Shown here in pieces: positions 16,167-23,678 of a stretch of 29,103 nt of DNA. Under the pieces are notes generated by a model. The model was given only the letters and a program-made list of their open reading frames with translations, made no database searches and had not been told where the DNA came from. Made by a program: the position numbers and the translations under genes. The DNA comes from Erysipelotrichaceae bacterium UBA4808 (GTDB lineage Bacteria; Bacillota_I; Bacilli_A; Erysipelotrichales; Erysipelotrichaceae), in the NCBI GenBank assembly GCA_002402585.1, contig DHGC01000085.1, positions 23,168-52,270 of the forward strand. Direction: 5' to 3'. Each line of letters begins with the position of its first letter. The first letter of the stretch is position 1.

Positions 16167-16762
16167 GGTTTGCTTTCTATGATTTTATCAGTTTGATAAA
16201 GAATCTCAATTTGACCGCGTGTGATTTCTTGAAGATGTGGGATAAAATCCATATTCTGTGTTAACAGGGTCAAGGTCACAGCGGAATCGAAGTGCTTACG
16301 AATGATTTCTTTAGGATTAAATAAATGGAGGATGGTATCGGCGTATTGGATGGGAAAACGGATTTGACTTTCAACCATCTGGACAAGCGGATTTAATCGA
16401 ACACTTGCGAGTGCTTCCGCAACAGAACTGTTATACGCACGGGTCAAACCACCTGCACCGAGTTGGATTCCTCCATAATAACGAATTACCAAGGCCAATA
16501 TATCAATCACATCTTGCTTACGTAATACCTCCAACATGGGCAATCCAGCTGTTCCACTGGGCTCGCCATCGTCGTTGGAGCGTTCATGGTTTTCGATGCG
16601 GAAAGCTGTACATATATGTGTTGCTTTAGGATGTCGTTTGTGGGCATCCTTTAAGATGACTTGAATCTCTTCAAGCGTGAAGACACGATGAAGCTCGGTA
16701 ATGAACTCGGATTTCTTCAAGATTATCGTATGGCTTATGTTACAATTTAGTCGTACAGGCAT
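16163..16762 (-). CDS. YigZ/IMPACT-family protein
   Basis: 199 residues of the UPF0029 (YigZ, IMPACT N-terminal) family. The core is clear: KKSEFITELHRV, HKRHPKATHICTAFRIE, then NDDGEPSGTAGLPMLEVL and VIRYYGGIQLGAGGLTRAYNSS. Members have an RNase-PH/EF-G-domain-IV-like fold and are linked to translation, but the bacterial role is not settled. It is first in an operon with the flavoprotein. The start is not certain: only TAAGG, very close to the ATG, is visible as binding site, and a TAAACT -10-like sequence lies just six bases before the ATG. Confidence 0.9.
   Translation of the reverse strand: MPVRLNCNISHTIILKKSEFITELHRVFTLEEIQVILKDAHKRHPKATHICTAFRIENHERSNDDGEPSGTAGLPMLEVLRKQDVIDILALVIRYYGGIQLGAGGLTRAYNSSVAEALASVRLNPLVQMVESQIRFPIQYADTILHLFNPKEIIRKHFDSAVTLTLLTQNMDFIPHLQEITRGQIEILYQTDKIIESKP
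16736..16746 (+). promoter_or_regulatory. possible extended -10 promoter for purB
   Basis: TATGTTACAAT (16736-16746) matches an extended -10 (TGn-TACAAT) without a convincing -35. It lies inside the start of the divergent YigZ gene, about 60 bases before purB, and would give a leader with GTGAGGA before the ATG. Offered as a candidate only. Confidence 0.3.
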
Positions 16763-16808
16763 AGCCTTAGTTTAGCTTAAAAAACCATTTAATAAAAGTG
16801 AGGACTTT

Positions 16809-18101
16809 ATGATCAAACGATACGCCAGACCCCAAATGACACAATGCTGGAGTGATCAAGCCAAATATGAGGCATGGTTGGCTGTGGAGCTCGCAGTTTG
16901 CGAAGTATACCACGAAGAAGGCATGATTCGTGATGACGAGATGCAAGCTTTACACAAAGCAAGCTTTGATCGTGCACGTATCGAAGCCATTGAACAAGAA
17001 ACACGTCATGATGTTGTCGCATTCACGCGCGCAGTCAGTGAAACATTAGGGGATGAAAAGCGCTGGATTCATTATGGACTAACCTCTACGGATGTGGTGG
17101 ATACAGCTTTGGGTGTTGTCTTTAAAAAGGTCAATACTTTACTCAAGGAAGATATCTTAAAAATGAGAGCAGTCTTGGTTAAAAAAGCCAATCAATATAA
17201 ACATACAGTATGCATGGGAAGAACCCATGGTGTGCATGCGGAAATTACGAGTTTTGGTTTGAAATTTGCTTTATGGGTGGATGAGTTGGATCGACAACTG
17301 CTTCGTTTCGAAGATGCCTGCCAAGGCATTGAAGTGGGTAAGATCAGTGGTGCGGTTGGCAACTGTTTGATTACAGGAACGACTTTACAAGACAAAGTAA
17401 CACAACGTTTAGGTCTTCAATCATCGAAGATCTCGACGCAAGTCTTACAACGCGATCGCCATGCTTATTATCTAAGTATCCTTGCGTTGATTGGTTCCAC
17501 ATTGGAAAAAATCAGTGTTGAATTCAGACATCTTCAAAGGACAGAAGTACGTGAAGTAGAAGAAGGCTTTGGGTCTAAACAAAAAGGATCCAGTGCGATG
17601 CCACATAAACGGAATCCGATCTCATTCGAAAATATCAGTGGCTTATCACGTGTCTTACGTGGCTATATGATGACGTCCTTTGAAGACATTCCTTTGTGGC
17701 ATGAACGGGATATCTCTCATTCATCGGTTGAACGCATCATTTTTCCGGATGCGACGGTTCTTTTGGACTACATGCTCAATCGTATGACGGGTTTGATTGA
17801 GAACTTACAAGTCTTTGAAGCGAACATGTTAAAGAATATCAAGCTCACGCATGGAGTCATTTACGCCCAACGTGTTATGAGCTTTTTGATTGAACATAAA
17901 GCCTTTAGTCGTGAAGTGGCGTATGATCTGGTTCAACCGTTGGCGATGCAGGCATGGCAGCAGAGTCAAGACTTTAAACCTCTTTTGATGGATAATGAAA
18001 CCATTCGTAAGGCCATGAGTTTGGATGAAATTGATCAGTGTTTTACCTTGGCGTATTATCTTAAAGAAGTCGATGCGATCTATGCAAGAGTAGGTCTATA
18101 G
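16809..18101 (+). CDS. purB: adenylosuccinate lyase
   Basis: 430 residues, the usual length. It acts twice in purine synthesis: SAICAR to AICAR plus fumarate, and adenylosuccinate to AMP plus fumarate. The superfamily signature GSSAMPHKRNP (260-270) with its mobile catalytic Ser is present, as are HYGLTSTDVVDTA and GRTHGVHAEITSFG. GTGAGGA is the binding site. It is the first gene of a plus-strand run that continues with a sugar nucleotidyltransferase after eight bases; a purine gene leading a cell-wall-sugar run is unusual but the spacing supports co-transcription. Confidence 0.97.
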   Translation: MIKRYARPQMTQCWSDQAKYEAWLAVELAVCEVYHEEGMIRDDEMQALHKASFDRARIEAIEQETRHDVVAFTRAVSETLGDEKRWIHYGLTSTDVVDTALGVVFKKVNTLLKEDILKMRAVLVKKANQYKHTVCMGRTHGVHAEITSFGLKFALWVDELDRQLLRFEDACQGIEVGKISGAVGNCLITGTTLQDKVTQRLGLQSSKISTQVLQRDRHAYYLSILALIGSTLEKISVEFRHLQRTEVREVEEGFGSKQKGSSAMPHKRNPISFENISGLSRVLRGYMMTSFEDIPLWHERDISHSSVERIIFPDATVLLDYMLNRMTGLIENLQVFEANMLKNIKLTHGVIYAQRVMSFLIEHKAFSREVAYDLVQPLAMQAWQQSQDFKPLLMDNETIRKAMSLDEIDQCFTLAYYLKEVDAIYARVGL

Positions 18102-18109
18102 GAGGACAT

Positions 18110-19471
18110 ATGCAAGATGTTCTGATTCTCGCTGCCGGTGAAGGTTCAAAGTTTTGGCCTTACCAATCCACACGGAATAAAGTAATGTTTCCACTGGGGA
18201 ATAAACCGCTGATTCAACACAGCATTGAAGCGTGTTTAGCTGCAGGTGTGAATAAGATTGTCATTGTGGTAAAGCACCATGTGGAACCTTTGATTGCTTT
18301 GTTTCGGAATATCCCACAAGTTGAATTCGTTCAAGTCAATGATTCAAAGGGTACTGCTCATTCGTTTGTCTTGGGTATGGAAGCGTGTCAGGGTGACGTG
18401 ACGGTTTTATATGGGGATATCTTTATCCCTAAGGAAGAATTGATAAAGTTCTTACAAAGCTATGAAACCAACACCATCGCCCTAAGTCCCCTAAAAGAAG
18501 ATCCTCGCCATGTGATTGCCTGTGAAGTTAAAGAGAAATCCATTGTCCTTTTTGGGGCGCACCAACGTGGGCATGCGATGACGCATGTGGCCTGTGGGTT
18601 TCATGCTCATCGAAGTTGGGTATTCTATGCAAAGACCAATCCGAATCGTTTCAGTGATTTAAAGGTAGGTGTGGGATCACCATTTGAGTCCTATCTAGAG
18701 GAATCCATTAATGAGATGATCAAGCAAAACATCGTATTCAAGGCTTATGATATTAAAGGTGAAGTTTATGACTTTGACAAGCCTTGGCATGCGCTCTATG
18801 CGAATGCTCAATATGCTCTGGACCAATGTTCAGCTCTAACAGAAAATAGTTTTGGTGAAAATGCGAGTATTCATGAAAGCGCACGTATTGAAGGCTTAGT
18901 CCATTTGGGTAAAAATAGTCATATCGGACACAATGTTTGGGTTCGTGGGAATGTGATCATTGGTGAGAACACAATCATCGATCAAGGTGTCATTCTTGAA
19001 GGTAATCTTATGCTTGGAGACAATTGTAGTGTATTGAATCATGCCAAAGTTCATGTGGGTTCCGTTATTGGACCGAACAATAAACTAGACCAAGGCTTTG
19101 AGTTCTTGGGTGGGGTCACCCTCAATCATGTATACATGGTGCACTATGGTGAATACTACGGCTGTATTGGTGAACACAGTGATTTAGGTGCAGGTACGAC
19201 CTGTGGGACCTTACGTTTCGATGATGGTTTGACAAGTCATAGTGTAAAGGGACGTAAAGAAATACCTCTCCATTTTTCCAATGCGAGCTATATGGGGGAT
19301 TATACACGTACCGGTGTGGGGGCGATTTTAATGCCAGGTGTCAAAGTAGGTGCGTACAGTGTTGTGGGCAGTGGCGTCATCTTGAGTAAGGATGTAGCAG
19401 ATAAACGTTTGATCTATGTCAAACAGGAATTGGTTGAAACGGACTGGGGTCCGGATAAATATGGGTGGTAG
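18110..19471 (+). CDS. GlmU-like sugar-1-phosphate nucleotidyltransferase with left-handed beta-helix domain
   Basis: 453 residues. N-terminal NTP-transferase domain (1-220): LAAGEGSKFWPYQSTRNKVM followed by FPLGNKPLI. The usual GTRL...PK is changed to GSKF...NK, but the nucleotide-loop glycines and the catalytic Lys remain; a VLYGDIFI segment supplies the metal-binding Asp. The C-terminal part (about 250-440) is a hexapeptide-repeat beta-helix (ENASIHESARIEG, IIGENTIIDQG, HSDLGAGTTCGTLR) as in bifunctional GlmU and archaeal Sugar-1-P uridylyl/acetyltransferases. It most likely makes a nucleotide-activated amino sugar. It follows purB by eight bases with AGGAGG overlapping the purB stop, and precedes mupG by 12 bases. 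Whether it is the cell's GlmU, or a salvage enzyme for wall sugars, cannot be decided here. Confidence 0.85.
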   Translation: MQDVLILAAGEGSKFWPYQSTRNKVMFPLGNKPLIQHSIEACLAAGVNKIVIVVKHHVEPLIALFRNIPQVEFVQVNDSKGTAHSFVLGMEACQGDVTVLYGDIFIPKEELIKFLQSYETNTIALSPLKEDPRHVIACEVKEKSIVLFGAHQRGHAMTHVACGFHAHRSWVFYAKTNPNRFSDLKVGVGSPFESYLEESINEMIKQNIVFKAYDIKGEVYDFDKPWHALYANAQYALDQCSALTENSFGENASIHESARIEGLVHLGKNSHIGHNVWVRGNVIIGENTIIDQGVILEGNLMLGDNCSVLNHAKVHVGSVIGPNNKLDQGFEFLGGVTLNHVYMVHYGEYYGCIGEHSDLGAGTTCGTLRFDDGLTSHSVKGRKEIPLHFSNASYMGDYTRTGVGAILMPGVKVGAYSVVGSGVILSKDVADKRLIYVKQELVETDWGPDKYGW

Positions 19472-19483
19472 GAAAGGAGTAGT

Positions 19484-20602
19484 ATGCGTAAAGTAGAAAT
19501 TGGTTTAAGTGTCTATCCTGATTTTTATCGCTTTGAAGTGATTGAAAAACAGCTACGTCTAGCCAAGGAATTGGGGTATACACGTGTCTTCACCTCGATT
19601 CAATTGGGTAATCTTGGTTTTGAGAATGCGTTTGAGCGTCCGAATCAAGACTTTGCTAAACTCTTTAACTTGTGTCGAGAATTGGGCATCAAGAGTCATG
19701 TGGACTTGAATGCGGAGGTGTTTGAACAGCTTGGAGCGAAGTTGGATGATTTGAAACCAATCGTCGATATGAACATTGATGTCATTCGTTTGGATGGCGG
19801 TTTCGTAGATGAGGAAATCGTTCAATTAACCAATAACCCTTACGGACTGATCATTGAAGACAATGCGTCGTATCCAGATGTCTTATGGGATCGCGTCGAT
19901 CAAATCAAGGCGAAGGGGAATATTGCGAATTATCGTGCATGTCATAATTTCTATCCTCGTAATGAAACCGGATTGGATTTTGATGATGCGGTTGGGACAG
20001 CTGAGATCTTTGATGATTTGGAAGTCGGTTGTGGAGCGTTCATCACTTCACAGAGTTCACCGCGGGACTTGAATCCAAGTGGACAAGGCATCCCAACCAT
20101 CGAGGAACATCGCTTTCTTCCACCTGAAATCGCCTTTAGTGAATTACGCAATACCGGTGTCTTTGATATGATTCTCTTTGGGGATGGTTTACCCAGTGAA
20201 GCGGATTTAAGAGCAGTGAGTGCGATCGCAATGAAGGATTATGTGGAAATCGAAGCGTGGCTGGACAAAGATCTACCAGCAGATCAACACAAACTCCTCT
20301 CAGAGACGATTCTCTGGTCACGTCCAGATCAACCTAAGCTTTTATTGCGTGCGACGCAGACCCGTAAAAAGGTATCTGTACCCGTTAGCCGTTGCTTGGC
20401 TAGACCTTATCTAGCCATCACTTTGGATAATGTTTTATCCAATCGCTATGAGGCTGAAGTGCAGATCATGTTAGAGGACTTAGGACCATCTCAAGTTGCC
20501 AATGTGGTGGGACAGGTCAAGTCTACTTGTAAACGCCTATTGAATCAAGTAAAATATAAACAGTATCCATTCAAAATAAAGGAGCAAACATGGAAGGTCT
20601 AG
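19484..20602 (+). CDS. mupG: 6-phospho-N-acetylmuramidase, MupG (DUF871) family
   Basis: 372 residues with the MupG/DUF871 pattern: GLSVYPDFYR at the N-terminus, TRVFTSIQLGNLG, RLDGGF and NFYPRNETGLD, forming a TIM-barrel followed by a small C-terminal domain. The characterised Staphylococcus aureus enzyme cleaves MurNAc-6P-GlcNAc, the phosphorylated disaccharide from peptidoglycan turnover, into MurNAc-6-phosphate and GlcNAc in the cytoplasm. Here the gene is followed, overlapping by 13 bp, by a PTS EIIA and then murQ, which takes the MurNAc-6-phosphate onward. AAAGGAG with a four-base spacer sets the start. Family call is firm; the specific activity is by homology plus context. Confidence 0.92.
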   Translation: MRKVEIGLSVYPDFYRFEVIEKQLRLAKELGYTRVFTSIQLGNLGFENAFERPNQDFAKLFNLCRELGIKSHVDLNAEVFEQLGAKLDDLKPIVDMNIDVIRLDGGFVDEEIVQLTNNPYGLIIEDNASYPDVLWDRVDQIKAKGNIANYRACHNFYPRNETGLDFDDAVGTAEIFDDLEVGCGAFITSQSSPRDLNPSGQGIPTIEEHRFLPPEIAFSELRNTGVFDMILFGDGLPSEADLRAVSAIAMKDYVEIEAWLDKDLPADQHKLLSETILWSRPDQPKLLLRATQTRKKVSVPVSRCLARPYLAITLDNVLSNRYEAEVQIMLEDLGPSQVANVVGQVKSTCKRLLNQVKYKQYPFKIKEQTWKV

Positions 20603-20901
20603 AACTCGTAAGTTTTCAAATCATAGCAGCAGCAGGATCTGCTCGTTCATCGTATGTCGAAGCGCTACAAGCTGCCAAAGCTGGTAATTATGAAGAAGCA
20701 GAAGAAATGATTAAGCAAGGGGATGACGCTTTTGTTGAAGCTCACCATGTCCATGCGGAACTCATTCAGAAGTTCGCAATGGGAGAAGAAATCGGCGCAA
20801 ACATCTTGTTGATTCATGCAGAAGACCAAGTCATGAGTGCTGAAGTCTTGAAGATCATGGCGACAGAATTCATCGAATTGTATAAAAAATTGGATAAATA
20901 A
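20590..20901 (+). CDS. PTS lactose/cellobiose-type EIIA component
   Basis: 103 residues, all-helical, with the family's phospho-histidine region (EAHHVHAELIQKFAMGE) and the C-terminal HAEDQVMSAEVLKIMATEFI helix that forms the trimer core. It relays phosphate from HPr to a membrane EIIB/EIIC pair, none of which is in this window. Its start overlaps mupG by 13 bp and AAAGGAG precedes it. Its place between mupG and murQ implies that the sugar imported is a MurNAc-containing saccharide, through a Lac-family permease rather than the Glc-family MurP known elsewhere. That is inference from context. Confidence 0.93.
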   Translation: MEGLELVSFQIIAAAGSARSSYVEALQAAKAGNYEEAEEMIKQGDDAFVEAHHVHAELIQKFAMGEEIGANILLIHAEDQVMSAEVLKIMATEFIELYKKLDK

Positions 20902-20918
20902 AAGGCGAGAGCCTTTTT
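20900..20918 (+). terminator. small terminator-like hairpin between EIIA and murQ
   Basis: AAAAGGC-GAGA-GCCTTTT, a seven-pair stem with a GNRA-type loop, followed by a T-rich tail (TTATTTT). It begins at the EIIA stop codon. It may end or attenuate transcription before murQ, or protect the upstream mRNA 3' end. Confidence 0.55.
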
Positions 20919-20939
20919 ATTTTGGTGTACAATAAAACT

Positions 20940-21833
20940 ATGAAAGAACACATGGAACAATTGCTTACTGAAAAACCGAATTCAAATAGTTTGAATCTCG
21001 ATCAAAAGAATGCTCTTGAAATCGTTCAATTGATGAACGAAGAAGACAAGAAAGTCGCGCTAGCGGTTGAGGCTCAACTCCTCAATATTGCCAAAGCAGT
21101 GGACTTGATCGTTGGGCAATTGGAGATGAAGGGGAGAGTCATTTACTTTGGAGCGGGAACCAGTGGCCGTCTTGGTTTCTTGGATGCTTCGGAGTGTCCG
21201 CCAACCTTCTCCACAACTGATGAATTTATTGCCTTGATCGCTGGGGGTGAGCGTGCCATTAAGAGTGCGGTTGAAGGCGCAGAGGATTCGGAAGATTTGA
21301 TTATCGGAGAATTAAAAGCATTGCAATTCAGTGATCGTGATGTGGCGGTTGGGATTGCGGCAAGTGGAAGAACACCTTATGTAATCAGTGGTTTGAACTA
21401 CGCTCGCTCAATTGGGGCAAAAACCATTGCGATTTCCTGTAATCCAGATTCGATGATTTCACAATACAGTGATGTGGGCATTGATGTGGAAGTTGGACCT
21501 GAGGTCTTGACAGGATCTACCCGTTTAAAAGCGGGGACAGCCACCAAGATGGTCTTAAATATGTTATCGACCGCATCCATGGTTCGTATGGGTAAAGTCT
21601 ATGGCAATCTTATGGTGGATTTGAACCCAAGCAATATCAAATTGATTGATCGAGCGAAGCGCATCATCATGCAGGCTACAGGTGTGAATGAAAAAACAGC
21701 ACATCAAGTGCTCTATGATGCGAATCTTAAAGTTAAGGTTGCGATTGTCATGATTAAGAAGAAATGCAGTGCGACGGATGCCATCTTAAAGCTTGAAAAA
21801 GCGAATGGCTTTGTCCACAAAGCGATCCTGTAA
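20940..21833 (+). CDS. murQ: N-acetylmuramic acid 6-phosphate etherase
   Basis: 297 residues from ATG 20940. It cleaves the D-lactyl ether of MurNAc-6-phosphate to give GlcNAc-6-phosphate and D-lactate. Seen: TEKPNSNSLNLD, the SIS-domain phosphate site GAGTSGRLGFLDASECPPTF, IAGGERAIKSAVEGAEDS with the catalytic acid, AASGRTPYV, and NLMVDLNPSNIKL. The longer frame from 20922 opens with TTG and is not convincing; ATG 20940 matches the family N-terminus. No Shine-Dalgarno sequence lies before it. A TACAAT -10-like box ends six bases before the ATG, so a leaderless transcript from a local promoter is possible. With mupG and EIIA it forms a wall-sugar salvage set. Confidence 0.96.
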   Translation: MKEHMEQLLTEKPNSNSLNLDQKNALEIVQLMNEEDKKVALAVEAQLLNIAKAVDLIVGQLEMKGRVIYFGAGTSGRLGFLDASECPPTFSTTDEFIALIAGGERAIKSAVEGAEDSEDLIIGELKALQFSDRDVAVGIAASGRTPYVISGLNYARSIGAKTIAISCNPDSMISQYSDVGIDVEVGPEVLTGSTRLKAGTATKMVLNMLSTASMVRMGKVYGNLMVDLNPSNIKLIDRAKRIIMQATGVNEKTAHQVLYDANLKVKVAIVMIKKKCSATDAILKLEKANGFVHKAIL

Positions 21834-21850
21834 GTTGACTGAGGCCTATT
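21832..21850 (+). repeat. imperfect direct repeat, left copy
   Basis: AAGTTGACTGAGGCCTATT starts within the murQ stop codon and matches AAGTTGACCGAAGCTCTATT at 22896-22915 at about 16 of 20 positions with a one-base gap. The two copies bracket the ATPase pseudogene. Confidence 0.45.
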
Positions 21851-21870
21851 CATTGAATAGACCTTTATTT
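21842..21870 (+). terminator. murQ terminator
   Basis: AGG-c-CTATTCA / TGAATAG-a-CCT forms a ten-pair stem with one internal mismatch (21842-21863), followed by TTTATTT. It lies eight bases after the murQ stop. Confidence 0.65.
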
Positions 21871-21878
21871 GATAAAAG

Positions 21879-21896
21879 TTGCGGTTATAACCGCAA
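21879..21896. repeat. perfect 18-bp palindrome
   Basis: TTGCGGTTATAACCGCAA is its own reverse complement. It lies between the murQ terminator and the remnant of the ATPase pseudogene, where the start of that gene would have been. It could be a protein-binding site or a cruciform/hairpin; there is no T run on the plus strand, so it is not an ordinary terminator. Confidence 0.6.
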
Positions 21897-22894
21897 AAAT
21901 GTTTACTTGAATAAACTGATTGAATTTAAAGATACAGAATTAGTTAAAGTCATAACTGGAGTACGCCGTTCAGGGAAGTCGATGCTTGGCAAAAACGGAT
22001 CAATGGACTTCGTGTTAAGTTTGATTGTGATATCTATATTACAGGGTCAAATGCAAATCTTCTATCTGGTGAGCTTGCGACATATTTATCAGGACGATAT
22101 GTTGAGATTAAAGGATTGCCTTTGTCTTTTAAAGAGTTTTTAAAATTTAAGGGTGATGATAGTAAGACAAAAACTGAAGAATACTATGAGAAGTATGTTA
22201 ACAATGGAGCTTTCCCTTCGATTGTGTTATTAAAAAATGAAAACATTCTAGATGACGTTATAAAAGGGATTTACAATAGTATCCTTCTGAAGGATGTAAT
22301 GTTGCGTGGCAACATTAAGGATGGTTTTTTGCTTGAAAGACGTATAACATTTATTTTCGAAAACATTGGAAATACTGTAACGAGCAATTCAATAGCGAAC
22401 ACATTTCAATCAATTGGAATTAAAACAAGGAATGAAACGATTGATTCATATTTAGGTCTGCTTGAAAATGCACACACAATCTATAAAGCAAGCCGTTTTA
22501 ATATTCGTGGAAAAGAACACTTAAAAGGGAACGCAAAATACTATTGTGTTGATATTGGTCTTAGAAGTGTTTCTGTTGGTAGAAATAAAGGTAATTATGG
22601 TTCGATATTAGAAAATATCGTCTAATTGAACTAAAAAGAAGAGGATATGAGGTGTCGGTTGGAAAACTTGATGGTATTGAAATTGATTTTGTTTGTACAA
22701 GAACTGATGATACACATTATTACCAAGTAGCTTATGACATTCCGAAGCAAAGCAAACGTGAATCGGATAGTCTATTAAAGATTCCTGATGTTTATAAAAA
22801 AACAATTATTATAGCCAACCGTATGGCAAAAGGGAATAGTGATGGAATTGAAGTGAAATACATCATTGACTTCTTATTAGAAAAAGAATTCTAA
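21889..22894 (+). pseudogene. decayed AAA ATPase of the DUF4143 family
   Basis: Three frames together rebuild one protein. Frame A: YLNKLIEFKDTELVKVITGV followed by RRSGKSML, the Walker A region, without a usable start codon. At about 21987 the frame changes and roughly 60 residues with Walker B are missing; frame B resumes with WQKRINGLRVKFDCDIYITG, SNANLLSGE and the DUF4143 part (LPLSFKEFLKF, INKGAFPS-like VNNGAFPS, YNSILLKDVMLRG) until a stop at 22623. A second shift then leads to frame C: ELKRRGYEVSVGKLDGIEID, FVCTRTDD, a shortened nuclease-like end. A start loss, a deletion and a frameshift make function very unlikely. Composition is more AT-rich than murQ or the iron operon. Such ATPases are common accessory genes of unknown role. 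Confidence 0.88.
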
Positions 22895-22895
22895 C

Positions 22896-22915
22896 AAGTT
22901 GACCGAAGCTCTATT
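22896..22915 (+). repeat. imperfect direct repeat, right copy
   Basis: Right-hand partner of the 21832-21850 repeat, beginning two bases after the pseudogene's last codon. The pair could mark the insertion or duplication that brought the ATPase gene in behind murQ; chance similarity cannot be excluded. Confidence 0.45.
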
Positions 22916-22923
22916 GAAATGTT

Positions 22924-23547
22924 TCACTTTCTCAACTCAATAACTTGATTCGCAATCAAATGCGCTTCTTCAATGTCATGTGTGACCCAAATCAAAGTGA
23001 TGTCTTCTTGTTTAGCCCAATCAATGAATTGAGTACGTAGCCTTACTTTCAAATCTTGGTCGAGGTTTGAAAAGGGTTCATCCAGTAATAAGAGTTTGGG
23101 TTGATTGGCAATAGCTCTTGCAAGAGCGATGCGTTGCTGCATGCCACCGGAACACTCGTAAGGGTACTTCTTTATATCTTCTTCGAGTTCGACCATTTTA
23201 AGGATGGTTTGAATGCGATCCTTTTTATGTTTTTGACGCATGCCAAAGGCAATGTTTTGATAGACCGTTAAATGTGGGAAAAGGGTGTAGTCTTGAAAGA
23301 CGAGGCCGATTCTGCGTTTATGCGTATCCACTGAATGTTTACTATCAAAAATGATTTGATCATCCAATATAAACACACCTTGATTCGCATTTTGAAGTCC
23401 TGCAAGAATTCTAAGCAAGGTGCTTTTACCAGAACCACTTTCTCCAATGATGGCTGTAATGGAACCCTTTTCTGCGATTAGATCAAAGTTATCAATGATG
23501 CTTGTTTGATCATATTTGAAGCTCAATTGTTTTAATTCAAGATACAT
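22924..23547 (-). CDS. ABC importer ATPase, iron(III)-type (short form)
   Basis: 207 residues: one ATPase domain with Walker A GESGSGKST (35-43), Q-loop region GLVFQDYTLFPHLT, signature CSGGMQQRIALARA, Walker B LLLLDEPFSNLD and H-loop WVTHDIEEA. It energises the permease encoded upstream. It lacks the C-terminal TOBE-type regulatory domain of FbpC/PotA proteins (about 350 residues). The ATG overlaps the TGA that would end the permease in its original frame (TGATG), which shows that the two were translationally coupled before the permease frameshift. It is the last gene of the operon; no clear terminator follows. Confidence 0.93.
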   Translation of the reverse strand: MYLELKQLSFKYDQTSIIDNFDLIAEKGSITAIIGESGSGKSTLLRILAGLQNANQGVFILDDQIIFDSKHSVDTHKRRIGLVFQDYTLFPHLTVYQNIAFGMRQKHKKDRIQTILKMVELEEDIKKYPYECSGGMQQRIALARAIANQPKLLLLDEPFSNLDQDLKVRLRTQFIDWAKQEDITLIWVTHDIEEAHLIANQVIELRK

Positions 23548-23678
23548 CAGGTATTTTCCTTTCGCATGGGATTGACTAAGAGGGTGATCATTAAGAAAGA
23601 TAAAAGTAGAATGATCAAAGTAGGGAAGGCGGATTCAACCAACATCTCATCATTGGCATACTGATGAACCTGGGTGGC
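23547..23678 (-). other. out-of-frame remnant: true C-terminus of the iron permease
   Basis: Reading in the -1 direction from 23678 gives ATQVHQYANDEMLVESAFPT and a final hydrophobic helix (LIILLLSFLMITLLV) ending NPMRKENT, then TGA overlapping the ATPase start. These 43 residues are what a complete permease would have (527 in total). Adding one G after the TTG codon at 23680-23678 restores the frame. Confidence 0.8.

Noticed and set aside
20922..20939. Upstream TTG/GTG starts for murQ
   Set aside because: They lie in the terminator tail and -10-like region and have no binding site; the family N-terminus fits ATG 20940.
22900..22940. Hairpin TGAAA-CA-TTTCA after the iron ATPase gene as its terminator
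   Set aside because: The stem is short and AT-rich and no T run follows on the minus strand.
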